The notes under the pieces: model-generated
Database searches by the model: none
What the model was told of the DNA's origin: nothing
The model's input: the letters and a program-made list of their open reading frames with translations, nothing else
In this document: piece by piece, positions 1 through 6,841 of the stretch
Position numbering within the stretch: position 1 is the stretch's first letter
Layout: each line of letters starts with the position of its first letter
DNA from: Bacillota bacterium
GTDB taxonomy: Bacteria > Bacillota > Sulfobacillia > Sulfobacillales > Sulfobacillaceae
DNA: 50,135 nt
Direction: 5' to 3'
Assembly (NCBI GenBank): GCA_021821465.1
Contig: JAKACM010000025.1
Coordinates: 1-50,135 of the forward strand
Made by a program: the position numbers and the translations under genes

Positions 1-518
1 AATTCCATGGCTATTCGCGCGGCCGCCATATTGGGAATAAAGGCGGGAACAAAAAATGGGGACAGTCTTCCCCCATTTTCATAGGTTAAAGTACCGGACC
101 GAAAGGTGCCAAGACCGCCGACCGCATTGCCGATGACCACGCCAATGCGGTGAGATGGCACAGAGGTGTCAGAGTGTCCAGATTCGTTCCAAGCTTCTTG
201 TGCCGCTGTCAAAGCGAAGTGCACAAAACGGTCGGTCTGCTTCAACACCTTGGGTGTGATACCGGATGTGACCGGAAAATCGATCGGAGCCCCCACTAAA
301 GGCTTAGGGGACAATCCCGTCACAGTCCGCAAGGCTCTTTTTCCGGACAACAGTGCGTCCCACAGCGTGTCGACTCCAAAGCCGTAGGGTGTTACGGCAC
401 CCATTCCGGTTATCACAACATTTGGCCGCCGTCTCGAATCCCGGCGAGAGGCTATAGAGCCTAGTCGCGGCGAGGTGTCTAGGATTTTGCCCTTGAGCCG
501 AAACACGTTTTGGTGCAT
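1..518 (-). CDS. Beta-ketoacyl-ACP synthase (FabF-like), 5' part only
   Basis: This open frame enters from the left edge; only the first 172 codons are visible. The start ATG at 518 follows a good ribosome site (GGGGAGGA, about 9 nt away). Residues 1-33 are a basic, poorly conserved extension. The thiolase-fold N-terminus then begins with VVITGMGAVTPYG and continues through WDALLSGKRAL and IGVVIGNAVGG, as in FabF/KAS II enzymes, which condense malonyl-ACP with acyl-ACP in fatty-acid elongation. The catalytic Cys and both His residues lie beyond the edge, so activity cannot be judged. It is divergent from a hotdog thioesterase at 941. A polyketide or specialised KS is also possible because no other fab genes are visible. 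Confidence 0.8.
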   Translation of the reverse strand, partial: MHQNVFRLKGKILDTSPRLGSIASRRDSRRRPNVVITGMGAVTPYGFGVDTLWDALLSGKRALRTVTGLSPKPLVGAPIDFPVTSGITPKVLKQTDRFVHFALTAAQEAWNESGHSDTSVPSHRIGVVIGNAVGGLGTFRSGTLTYENGGRLSPFFVPAFIPNMAAARIAME

Positions 519-940
519 GATGGCGCATCCTCCCCAGGTGGCATAATACGGAAAATATTTATACGAATCTTGCGAGTGATGCCGGAGCCATGCCAACAAG
601 ACAGATTTGTGAAAGAGATCCACATCAATATCTCAGCGTGCTGTTATACCCTCTTCGACAAAAAGGGTCTGTCCTTAAGGTCGGAATCCCCAAGCCTTTT
701 ATCACAACTCGGGTACTGGGCACCGATTCCCGGGCAGCACACAAAAGTTTGAGCCAAAGAATTGTGACCAGCTGCCGTTTTTATAGAACTTTTGACAACT
801 CTTGAACTCTTGACATCACTCACGATCTTTTGTCATTGTTTTCTTAATTCTTAATGACCCGCTTATTATAACTTATGTTAAGAATAATCGATGCGGTTCG
901 GCGAAGAATTCAGCGAGAAACGAAAGGGGCATTATCAATC
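519..940. promoter_or_regulatory. Divergent control region between the ketosynthase and the thioesterase
   Basis: No credible gene lies in these 422 bases. Two TTGACA boxes occur at 792-797 and 810-815 inside a short direct-repeat-like stretch. An 8-bp inverted repeat, ATTCTTAA (847-854) and TTAAGAAT (878-885), flanks a TATAAC -10-like box (867-872). This looks like a promoter with an operator for the plus-strand thioesterase, but the -35 for that box is weak. No ketosynthase promoter was identified with confidence. Confidence 0.35.
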
Positions 941-1399
941 ATGGTTCCCTCTGCCAAACGAATTTTACAGTGGGAGGGCAATGTCTGTTATGTGTGCCGA
1001 CAGAATCCCGGCATTTCCGAAGGCTTTCCCATAAGTTATTGGGGAGATGCCGAAGGAGTCCAAGCCTGCTGGATCGCCCCCTCATGGAGCGTTAACCAGC
1101 AAGGGTTCGTACATCCCGGGGTTATTGCCAGTATTGTGGACGATGCCATGGGCCATGCCATTTATCATTCCAATAAGGTTGCATGCATGACCGCAGATAT
1201 CACCATTCATCATCATGGCGCCGTTTTCCCGGATCATCCCCTGCAAATTCAAGGTTGGGTAGAAGTCCCGGACCGGCGCATCATCCACGCCTTCGCTCGC
1301 ATCGTTACGGCGTCGGGAACAACTGCCGTCAGCGCTTCAGGCAAATTCATCCCGGCTCCCGACCCCATGCAACCGCCGGCACCGTCCCTGTACTTTTGA
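941..1399 (+). CDS. PaaI-type hotdog-fold acyl-CoA thioesterase
   Basis: This 152-residue protein is about the usual size of a single hotdog domain. The visible core is GFVHPGVIASIVDDAMGHA (near residues 60-78), which matches the hotdog helix with its His-Gly and Asp positions. It is followed by TADITIHHHGAVFPD and a strand like LQIQGWVEVPDRRI. Such enzymes hydrolyse acyl-CoA or acyl-ACP thioesters in the cytoplasm. The start at 941 is preferred over an upstream in-frame ATG at 875, because GAAAGGGG lies upstream of 941 and the ATG at 875 has no ribosome site. Divergence from a ketosynthase suggests a lipid-related role. The substrate is unknown. Confidence 0.75.
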   Translation: MVPSAKRILQWEGNVCYVCRQNPGISEGFPISYWGDAEGVQACWIAPSWSVNQQGFVHPGVIASIVDDAMGHAIYHSNKVACMTADITIHHHGAVFPDHPLQIQGWVEVPDRRIIHAFARIVTASGTTAVSASGKFIPAPDPMQPPAPSLYF

Positions 1400-2175
1400 A
1401 GGATGGACGCGGCCTTAATAATCTGTCTCAGGAGACGTGGGCGTTTTCAGCTCTCAGTCCGGCCATCGGTCCACTCAAATGGCCAATTGCGAGACCTCCC
1501 GCATTCCCTTTTCTGAGTTTATCATTACCCGTACTACCAATAACGTCCAGACAGTCGGGTAGATGACAGTCGAGCCGGCCGGGATCAGTCCGTGGTTAAG
1601 AGCGAATCGAAACAGCAGAACCCAATTTTAGGATTCACCAATGCCCCGTCGCGTCCCGAACGGGTTGAGCTTTAACCCAGATCAAATTTGGATGGATCCC
1701 GTGGAGCGAATCGAATTCTCATAACGCTCCAGTGTAATTCCCGATAGCCTAGCCATGGCGTTTTCACATCGGGATCGCCATCGCTAGCGCAGCCAATAAA
1801 ACTCCCGAGTTTTGCCATCCTATTAATCGCCTTCAATAAGGTGAGGCGATGATGGGGATCCACCGGGCCGGACCAGGAACCCTTTCGGGGAAAAGCACGG
1901 CTATCAAGGCCAGAAGGTCCGTTGAATCTAATGGATTACACGTTGAAAAGTCTTCTCCCGTTTATTGGGTTCGGGTTCCAATACGGATATAATGAGTGGG
2001 GTTTTGGTCGTCCTCGCCAAAATATTCCTTGTATTAGTAGGGACACGAGGACGCGAATTTTCTTGTTAATTCTAACACACTTGTTCGACTGTGACGGGTC
2101 CGTCATCACCCATAAAGATCGATTGTTGCGATTAAGAAAAGTTAACTTATTGAATACTGTTTCGTCCCCCAGCAT
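1400..2175. other. Gene-poor, decayed stretch
   Basis: No intact gene is visible between the thioesterase and the DUF2283 gene. Apart from the transposase C-terminal remnant at 1672-1863, the open frames here (for example at 1922-2179 on both strands) lack ribosome sites and recognisable motifs. Confidence 0.5.
1672..1863 (-). pseudogene. C-terminal remnant of an IS4/Tn5-type transposase
   Basis: The 63-codon frame contains INRMAKLGSFIG, then SDGDPDVKTPWLGYRELH. This closely follows the C-terminal signature of IS4-superfamily DDE transposases, in which an 'ARLGGF' stretch precedes 'SDGEPGVKVLWRGW'. Nothing of the catalytic core (DDE region) is recognisable upstream (higher coordinates), so only the tail survives. 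There is no ribosome site at the nominal start. The assignment rests on remembered family motifs and was not checked by a search. Confidence 0.5.
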
Positions 2176-2382
2176 TTAAGACAATGTGATCTCAACAGGT
2201 TTTTGCCCGCGAAAAGTGCTCGCATGTAAAACGGAGAAGCCAATCACGGTCCCCTTTTCATCAACCTTTTCCATAACCTGTTCCTGGGCTGTTTCGCGAA
2301 AATACCCGCGGGCATCCGAAAACATGACTTTAAGAAAGCCGCCTTCCCTATCGAACCAAATGCGTACCGTCTTCTGGTTTAT
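2176..2382 (-). CDS. DUF2283 family small protein (unusual or lost start codon)
   Basis: The frame reads VRIWFDREGGFLKVMFSD, then QVMEKVDEKGTVIGFSVLHAS, about 68 codons. This is the whole DUF2283 fold: strands 'v.y.D.e.d.lyv.f' followed by 'D..G.v.GieilhaS'. No ATG, GTG or TTG exists at the expected N-terminus. The frame opens after a TAA, and the first candidate is an ATA that overlaps the stop of the upstream gene (ATAA), about 11 nt after AAGGTGGG. It may use a non-canonical start, or the start may have decayed. It pairs with the nuclease-like fragment upstream, an arrangement seen with toxin-like partners. The function of DUF2283 is unknown. Confidence 0.55.
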   Translation of the reverse strand: MNQKTVRIWFDREGGFLKVMFSDARGYFRETAQEQVMEKVDEKGTVIGFSVLHASTFRGQKPVEITLS

Positions 2383-2573
2383 GAAGTGCCCACCTTATGT
2401 TTATCAGTCAAATACGCCGTCACAACAAACCCGTCGTGTCCATTGTCCTCCACCGCCGTACAGAGCCGCTTTGCTCCCACCACGGTCTTGGCATACCAGC
2501 AATAATAAAGGTTTTCATAGCGAGGTCTTGCATTGGTGAATGATTGCCAATATGCCGGATCCACTCTATTCAT
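2379..2573 (-). CDS. Truncated nuclease-like protein (PBECR-type C-terminus), partner of DUF2283
   Basis: The 64 residues end with NLYYCWYAKTVV, then GHDGFVVTAYLTDKHKVG. The 'fVvTAYLTD..K.G' end is typical of small phage-associated Barnase/EndoU/ColicinE5/RelE-like nuclease domains (PBECR type). Family members normally carry an N-terminal half with an 'HPE' element, which is absent in frame. In the adjacent frame a short open stretch (KHP...RRVDE) ends just at this start, so a 5' frameshift or truncation is likely. The ATG has only a weak ribosome site. Its stop overlaps the DUF2283 frame by 4 nt, which suggests an original two-gene unit. Probably inactive. Confidence 0.45.
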   Translation of the reverse strand: MNRVDPAYWQSFTNARPRYENLYYCWYAKTVVGAKRLCTAVEDNGHDGFVVTAYLTDKHKVGTS

Positions 2574-2629
2574 CCACGCGTCTCAATGAAGTATTAACGG
2601 GAACAACTCGCCTCAGAGCATATTGCGAG

Positions 2630-3055
2630 TTAGGGTGCTTCGATCATGAATTTGAGTAGGGTAAGAACGGTTCCCCAGTTTGCAACAAATGCCTGCTCAT
2701 CCTCTGGTCGCGAGTGGTTGTCTTCCAGGCTTATCGTCAGGATTGTCACGTCATTGCGGTTCTCGAGCGCGTACGTCATGATCGCGCAATTATTACGTGC
2801 CCCTTCGTTGCCAGAGCCGGACTCAAGAACGGAATACCGAATCAGCTCGTAGGGCACGACCTCCAACACCTTGCCTTGCATATCGTACACCTCACCGAAC
2901 CAGTCACTGTGGAAACGAATATCCCGGCCGACTCGCCAATCTGTTTCGAGCACGCTACCCCACTGCCATTGTTTGACCAGAGCCGGCTTGGTCAGGCCTT
3001 CCCACACAAGAGAAGGGCGTGCCCGAATGGAAATTTGCGCAGTGTGTTGTGCCAC
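2630..3055 (-). CDS. SRPBCC / AHSA1-like domain protein
   Basis: This 141-residue protein has the START/Bet v1-like pattern. It begins with ISIRARPSLVWEGLTKPALVKQWQWGS, followed by GRDIRFHSDW, GKVLEVVPYELIRYSV and the C-terminal helix WGTVLTLLKFMIE. Such single-domain proteins bind small hydrophobic ligands or act as accessory or stress factors; the ligand is not predictable. The GTG at 3055 is chosen because GGGAGGGG lies 5 nt upstream. The longer frame to 3103 adds a basic leader without a ribosome site. It stands alone on the minus strand. Confidence 0.7.
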   Translation of the reverse strand: MAQHTAQISIRARPSLVWEGLTKPALVKQWQWGSVLETDWRVGRDIRFHSDWFGEVYDMQGKVLEVVPYELIRYSVLESGSGNEGARNNCAIMTYALENRNDVTILTISLEDNHSRPEDEQAFVANWGTVLTLLKFMIEAP

Positions 3056-3563
3056 ATCGGCCCCTCCCAGAAATCTCTGTCTTCTATGACACCGTGCTGA
3101 CAATTAATAGTGTATCACCAGGCCGGGGAAGCTGGGCACTCAAGGTCACTGACGTCTCATTAATGTCCAAAAATCCCTAAATGTTACAAAATATAGACCA
3201 ATCCCGTTCTCGACCAAAAACATTAACATTTTGTATGAGAAACCATAAACTATTAACCAGCGAGATCTTAAGCCGACTTAATGTGAGGGTGAATGATGTC
3301 GTTCAGCCCTCACATCCTGCGTGTTAAATTTTCATGACTCCTTACAGATCTTTGATTGGCCTCATCGGATTTTCTGGTCTGCAAACAACCATTTCTTCAA
3401 CAAGGCCGGCAGTATCAAGCTTTTTTGACAGTGATGTAAAGTGTCCCAACCTCTGAACGATGCCCAAAAACCAAGGACTTCCGGTGGACACACCCCAGAG
3501 CGTCTGATATTCTCGTAAAATACACCTGGTGTCAGGTGCATACCAAGAGCGAGGTGATAGCCA
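3056..3563. other. Intergenic region with two hairpin-forming repeats
   Basis: About 500 bases without a gene. A 9-bp inverted repeat ATGTGAGGG (3281-3289) and CCCTCACAT (3307-3315), with an inner GAA/TTC pairing, is not followed by a T-run and so resembles an operator or small structured RNA more than a terminator. A second dyad, CACCTG-gtgt-CAGGTG (3533-3548), sits just before the start of the small membrane protein gene and may control it. Confidence 0.35.
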
Positions 3564-3776
3564 GTGACATTGGAAATTGTTGTGATTCTGGGCTTGCTTT
3601 TTTGGGTCGGCATCTTTGTGCGTTGGTGGCTAAGCCAGATGCTCTTCATGGAACGGGCCAATAAGAAAGTGCCGAAAAAATGGCATATTGTCCGTTCTGC
3701 GAAATCCCGGCGTTTCCACCAATGGTTCGAGGACTACCCCTACGATAAATTTGATTCCGATTCTTCCTCCAGGTGA
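3564..3776 (+). CDS. Small single-pass membrane protein
   Basis: This 70-residue protein has one hydrophobic segment (residues about 4-20, EIVVILGLLFWVGIFVRWW). A basic, aromatic-rich stretch (KKVPKKWHIVRSAKSRRF) and an acidic, serine-rich tail follow. GTG at 3564 is the start, with GAGGTG about 7 nt upstream. It converges on proA, whose stop is at 3806. I recognise no family. The layout fits a small inner-membrane protein with a cytoplasmic tail. Confidence 0.55.
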   Translation: MTLEIVVILGLLFWVGIFVRWWLSQMLFMERANKKVPKKWHIVRSAKSRRFHQWFEDYPYDKFDSDSSSR

Positions 3777-3805
3777 TCTCCAAGCATTCACTCAAAAACA
3801 ATCGT

Positions 3806-5038
3806 TTAGGTGCGAATTTGGCCTTGACCTCGGGCAATCCACTTCCAGGTTGTCAGAGCTTCCAGTCCCATGGGTCCCCGTGCATGAAGTTTTTGGGTTG
3901 AAATACCGATCTCTCCGCCCATTTCAAACTCATATCCGTCGGAAAACCTGGTCGAGGCATTCCAATACACGACGGCAGCATCTACGGCATTCAAAAAAAG
4001 TTCTCCGTGTGGATAGTTATTGGTCACGATCGCTTCGGAATGCTTGGTACCGAAACGTGCAATGTGGCCAAGGGCTTGATCCAGGTTGTCAACCACTTTC
4101 ACGGCAAGGTCTAAACTGAGATACTCCTTGGCAAAATCTTCTTGTGTAGCGTCCACAGAAACCGAAAGATAGGGCCGAGATCTGTCATCGGCATGAAGCA
4201 CAACATCGTGACGACTTAGTTCTTGTTCCAGAGCCGGCAAGAATTCATGAGCAATGTTCCGGTGAACCAGCACGGTTTCCGCAGCGTTGCACACTCCGGG
4301 ATTCGATACCTTCGCGTTACTCACAATGCGCACGGCCATCGGGATATCGGCGCCGTCATCCACGTATACATGGCAATTCCCCACTCCGGTTTCGATGACC
4401 GGCACTCTTGCCTCTTGGACAACTTGTTGAATCAGAGTCGGTCCTCCCCGTGGTATCAATAAATCCAGGCCTTCCAAGTGCATCATGTCTGTGACATACT
4501 GACGATCCGGATCCAAGACGGCTTGAACAAGATTTCTATCGAATCCGGAGGCCCCAATCGCATCTTGCCAACACTCCACAATGACCCGAATCGATTCTGC
4601 AGCTTCGTGTCCTCCCCGTAAGATCACGGCGTTACCGGACTTCACAATCAATGCGGTGGCTTCGATGGCGACTCCGGGTCGACTCTCAAATATCAGTCCA
4701 ACAACCCCTAAAGGCACATGCACGGCTTCAAGAGTCAATCCGTTAGCTAACCGTTTTTGGCCCCCGCCCCGACCCAAAGGATCGGATTGTCTGACAACCA
4801 TATGGATTCCGTCCATAAGGCGGGCAATTTGGGGCGCATCGAGACCTAATCGTTTTCTTAACGATGGCGTCAAGTCTTCAGAGTTATTCAAATCGATCTG
4901 ATTAGCCGCGATCAGTAAAGATTGCCTCTCCTTCAATAATTGCGACATGTTCTCCAAAATCTTATTCCGTTGAGAAGCATCACTACCCGCCACAGCTCTT
5001 TGGGCTCGGCGTCCATTCTCTAACATGCTCCGTAACAT
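3806..5038 (-). CDS. proA: Gamma-glutamyl phosphate reductase
   Basis: ProA (410 residues, normal length) reduces gamma-glutamyl phosphate with NADPH to glutamate-5-semialdehyde, the second step of proline synthesis in the cytoplasm. The aldehyde-dehydrogenase-like fold is clear: PLGVVGLIFESRPGV, VILRGGHEA, the catalytic Cys region SNPGVCNAAETVLVH, and FSDGYEFEMGGEIGIS near the C-terminus. The start ATG at 5038 follows GGGAGG by 6 nt. It lies 21 nt downstream of proB in the same transcript and should share its T-box control. Confidence 0.95.
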   Translation of the reverse strand: MLRSMLENGRRAQRAVAGSDASQRNKILENMSQLLKERQSLLIAANQIDLNNSEDLTPSLRKRLGLDAPQIARLMDGIHMVVRQSDPLGRGGGQKRLANGLTLEAVHVPLGVVGLIFESRPGVAIEATALIVKSGNAVILRGGHEAAESIRVIVECWQDAIGASGFDRNLVQAVLDPDRQYVTDMMHLEGLDLLIPRGGPTLIQQVVQEARVPVIETGVGNCHVYVDDGADIPMAVRIVSNAKVSNPGVCNAAETVLVHRNIAHEFLPALEQELSRHDVVLHADDRSRPYLSVSVDATQEDFAKEYLSLDLAVKVVDNLDQALGHIARFGTKHSEAIVTNNYPHGELFLNAVDAAVVYWNASTRFSDGYEFEMGGEIGISTQKLHARGPMGLEALTTWKWIARGQGQIRT

Positions 5039-5059
5039 CGGTGTCCTCCCTCGAAAATA

Positions 5060-5884
5060 TTAAACGTCATCCCCCAAAGCGACCTCCACATCCGAATCTT
5101 TTTGCATTTTTGATTCGAAGGGGCTATCCGGTTGTGACAAAAAATAAGTGGCAGGCATGATATCTCCTTGAATTAAGTGCGGGAGAATTCCCGGTGTCGA
5201 ACTATGGGCCAACACCGTACGAATACCGCATTCTTGCGCGATGCTGGCGGCCTGCAACTTTGTTCGGATTCCCCCGCTACCAAAACTGCCTGCATCCGTG
5301 CCATGGCGACTTAAAAGGTCACCGGAAACCCATTGCACCATATCAATATGCTTCGCTGTGGGAATCTTCCGGGGATCATCGGTGTATAACCCATCAACAT
5401 CAGACAGCAAAATTAATAAATCTGCCTTTATCAACCCAGCTACGCGAGCCGCTAGAGTATCGTTGTCGCCAATGCGAATTTCCTCATGCGCCACCGTGTC
5501 ATTTTCATTGACGATAGGCAAGGCCCCCCATTCCAAGAGACGCTCCAGTGTGTTTGCAGAATTGGTGCGAGGCCTGGAATCTTCAAGATCTTGTCGTGTC
5601 AACAAAACTTGCGCGAGAAGAATGTCTGGCAGATGCTTTTGATAAGCATGCATGAGATACGCCTGACCGATGGCGGCCAAAGCCTGTTTTTCCACCACTT
5701 CCGAGGGTCTCTTGCCGCTATGGCCAATGCCGGCACCGACCGCTCCTGAAGATACCACTACCAATTCGTGACAATTCCGCCGCGCCCATGCCATCTGCGC
5801 GGCAAGATTCTTGATTCGGTCATCAATTAACAGACCGTTTTCCCCACACAAACTGGACGTTCCGATTTTCACCACGAGCCGCAA
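5060..5884 (-). CDS. proB: Glutamate 5-kinase, short form without PUA domain
   Basis: ProB phosphorylates glutamate with ATP, the committed and usually proline-inhibited step. The amino-acid-kinase domain shows VVKIGTSSL, VVSSGAVGAG, PIVNENDTVA, FGDNDTLAA-like RIGDNDTLAA, LLILSDVDGLY and GSGGIRTKLQAA. The protein ends about 30 residues after the kinase fold, at 274 residues. The C-terminal PUA domain found in many ProB proteins (about 365 residues) is absent. I chose the TTG at 5884, which has GGGAGG upstream. The in-frame ATG at 5905 sits directly on the U-run of the leader terminator without a ribosome site. It is the first gene of proBA. Confidence 0.92.
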   Translation of the reverse strand: MRLVVKIGTSSLCGENGLLIDDRIKNLAAQMAWARRNCHELVVVSSGAVGAGIGHSGKRPSEVVEKQALAAIGQAYLMHAYQKHLPDILLAQVLLTRQDLEDSRPRTNSANTLERLLEWGALPIVNENDTVAHEEIRIGDNDTLAARVAGLIKADLLILLSDVDGLYTDDPRKIPTAKHIDMVQWVSGDLLSRHGTDAGSFGSGGIRTKLQAASIAQECGIRTVLAHSSTPGILPHLIQGDIMPATYFLSQPDSPFESKMQKDSDVEVALGDDV

Positions 5885-5905
5885 CCTTAAATCCTCCCAT
5901 TTCAT

Positions 5906-6150
5906 AAAAAATCCGCCCTCAGAGAGGACGGAATAAATGTTCCGCGGTACCACCTCGCTTGCCTCATTCAAGGCCGCTCCCGAGCCTATAACGGCGGCAC
6001 CGTCTTGTTTTGTCACAAGAATGCTCCAAAGTGGGTAAGATTCTTCCCCATACCGGCTTCCACGTACCCCGGCTTTCTGGTGATGGGAAGTGAATCCATG
6101 GCTTCTTCATTGCACAGCATGATAAACTTCTGAACCGTTCCGACGGACTT
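5906..6150 (-). promoter_or_regulatory. T-box leader of proBA (likely proline-specific)
   Basis: Read on the minus strand, the T-box core GGTGGTACCGCGG lies at 5954-5942. It is followed by the terminator hairpin CCGTCCTC-tct-GAGGGCGG (5931-5913) and a U-run (5912-5906), immediately before proB. Upstream, AGAAAGCCGGGG...GUGGAAGCCGG around 6080-6050 resembles the stem I 'AGAGAG...GGUG' region. The sequence UUACCCACUUUGGAGC then places CCC (6035-6033) in the specifier position. Uncharged proline tRNA would bind and stabilise the antiterminator, so proBA would be induced by proline starvation. The core and terminator are seen directly. The stem I boundaries and specifier are inferred. Confidence 0.8.
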
Positions 6151-6370
6151 ATCCAAGCCTGATAATTCTGGATCAAACTTGTCGCCATCTTCTTGCCTCA
6201 TCGTACCACCGCTTCTTAGAGCCGGCCGGTCGTCAACGGAAGGGCACTCTGTAAGCTTTTCGCCGTAGGGATGGAGTTCGGCGGAACCCGCCGTACCATA
6301 CGCTCTCGCCCCGCCAGGGTGCGGGACTTACGTCATCCATCGTACCGGCAACCACCTTCTAGACAGGATA

Positions 6371-6399
6371 ATTATACAATAATGTTTAATCATAGCCAA
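6371..6399 (-). promoter_or_regulatory. Sigma-A-type promoter of the proBA leader
   Basis: On the minus strand, TTGGCT (6399-6394) and a perfect TATAAT (6376-6371) are separated by 17 nt. Transcription would start near 6364 and give a 5' leader of about 480 nt before the proB start. Between the promoter and the T-box, roughly 6160-6360 is GC-rich with several small hairpins, for example CGGCGG-gtt-CCGCCG and CCCGC-caagggt-like arms. That part is not explained by the T-box. Confidence 0.6.
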
Positions 6400-6841
6400 C
6401 GTTTAACGAGACGGTTTCGGTCCTTTGTGAATCAGCCACTTTCAATGGCCGTCACCTTTGCGATCCATTGTGTGACATGGCTCTTAGGAACTCTTAGGGT
6501 ACAAGTTGTGCTGTAGACGCTGGAGATATTAGGGATTTGCCAACAGATGAAAGCGTTGGCGAATCATGCTCCAAGGCGCAGAGCTTACCAAATAGTAAGG
6601 AACTCTACACCTCAGAAGACGAAATCCGTTAACGACTATCTACTCCAATCATAGCAGACATAAAGATATCCTGGGGTCAAGCCCAGACACCAAACGCGGT
6701 ACCACAGAGCTCATCACGAGCGAGGGGCTAGCGGGTTTGTTGGCACGACCCTTATTTGACCAGAGCTCTTCTTTAAAAGGTTGCCTCAGAAAAATCCTTC
6801 GCCAAGGGTGGAAACCCATAGACTCCGAGTGTGGCGAGTGA
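6400..6841. other. Gene-poor stretch with a possible transposase N-terminal fragment
   Basis: No intact gene is present. On the minus strand about 6837-6649 reads GFHPWRRIFLRQPF, then ELWSNKGRANKPASPS and VPRLVSGLDPR. This vaguely resembles the N-terminal 'ly..rGRp..pp.ll...ll..l.glsdre' region of IS1182/IS5-like transposases. It overlaps the end of the MFS gene in another frame and has no ribosome site. If real, it is only a remnant. Confidence 0.25.

Noticed and set aside
1922-2179. Overlapping open frames on both strands (85 and 79 codons)
   Set aside because: No ribosome sites and no motifs; low-complexity composition typical of chance frames.
6013-6201. 62-codon frame with a possible ribosome site in the proBA leader
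   Set aside because: It overlaps the T-box stem I and specifier region, which explains the sequence better; no protein family was recognised. A leader peptide remains possible but unsupported.
6241-6360. Resemblance of the GC-rich leader part to a 5S rRNA or riboswitch
   Set aside because: Only short strings such as CCGAACTC match; the order of helices for 5S or any riboswitch I know is not present.
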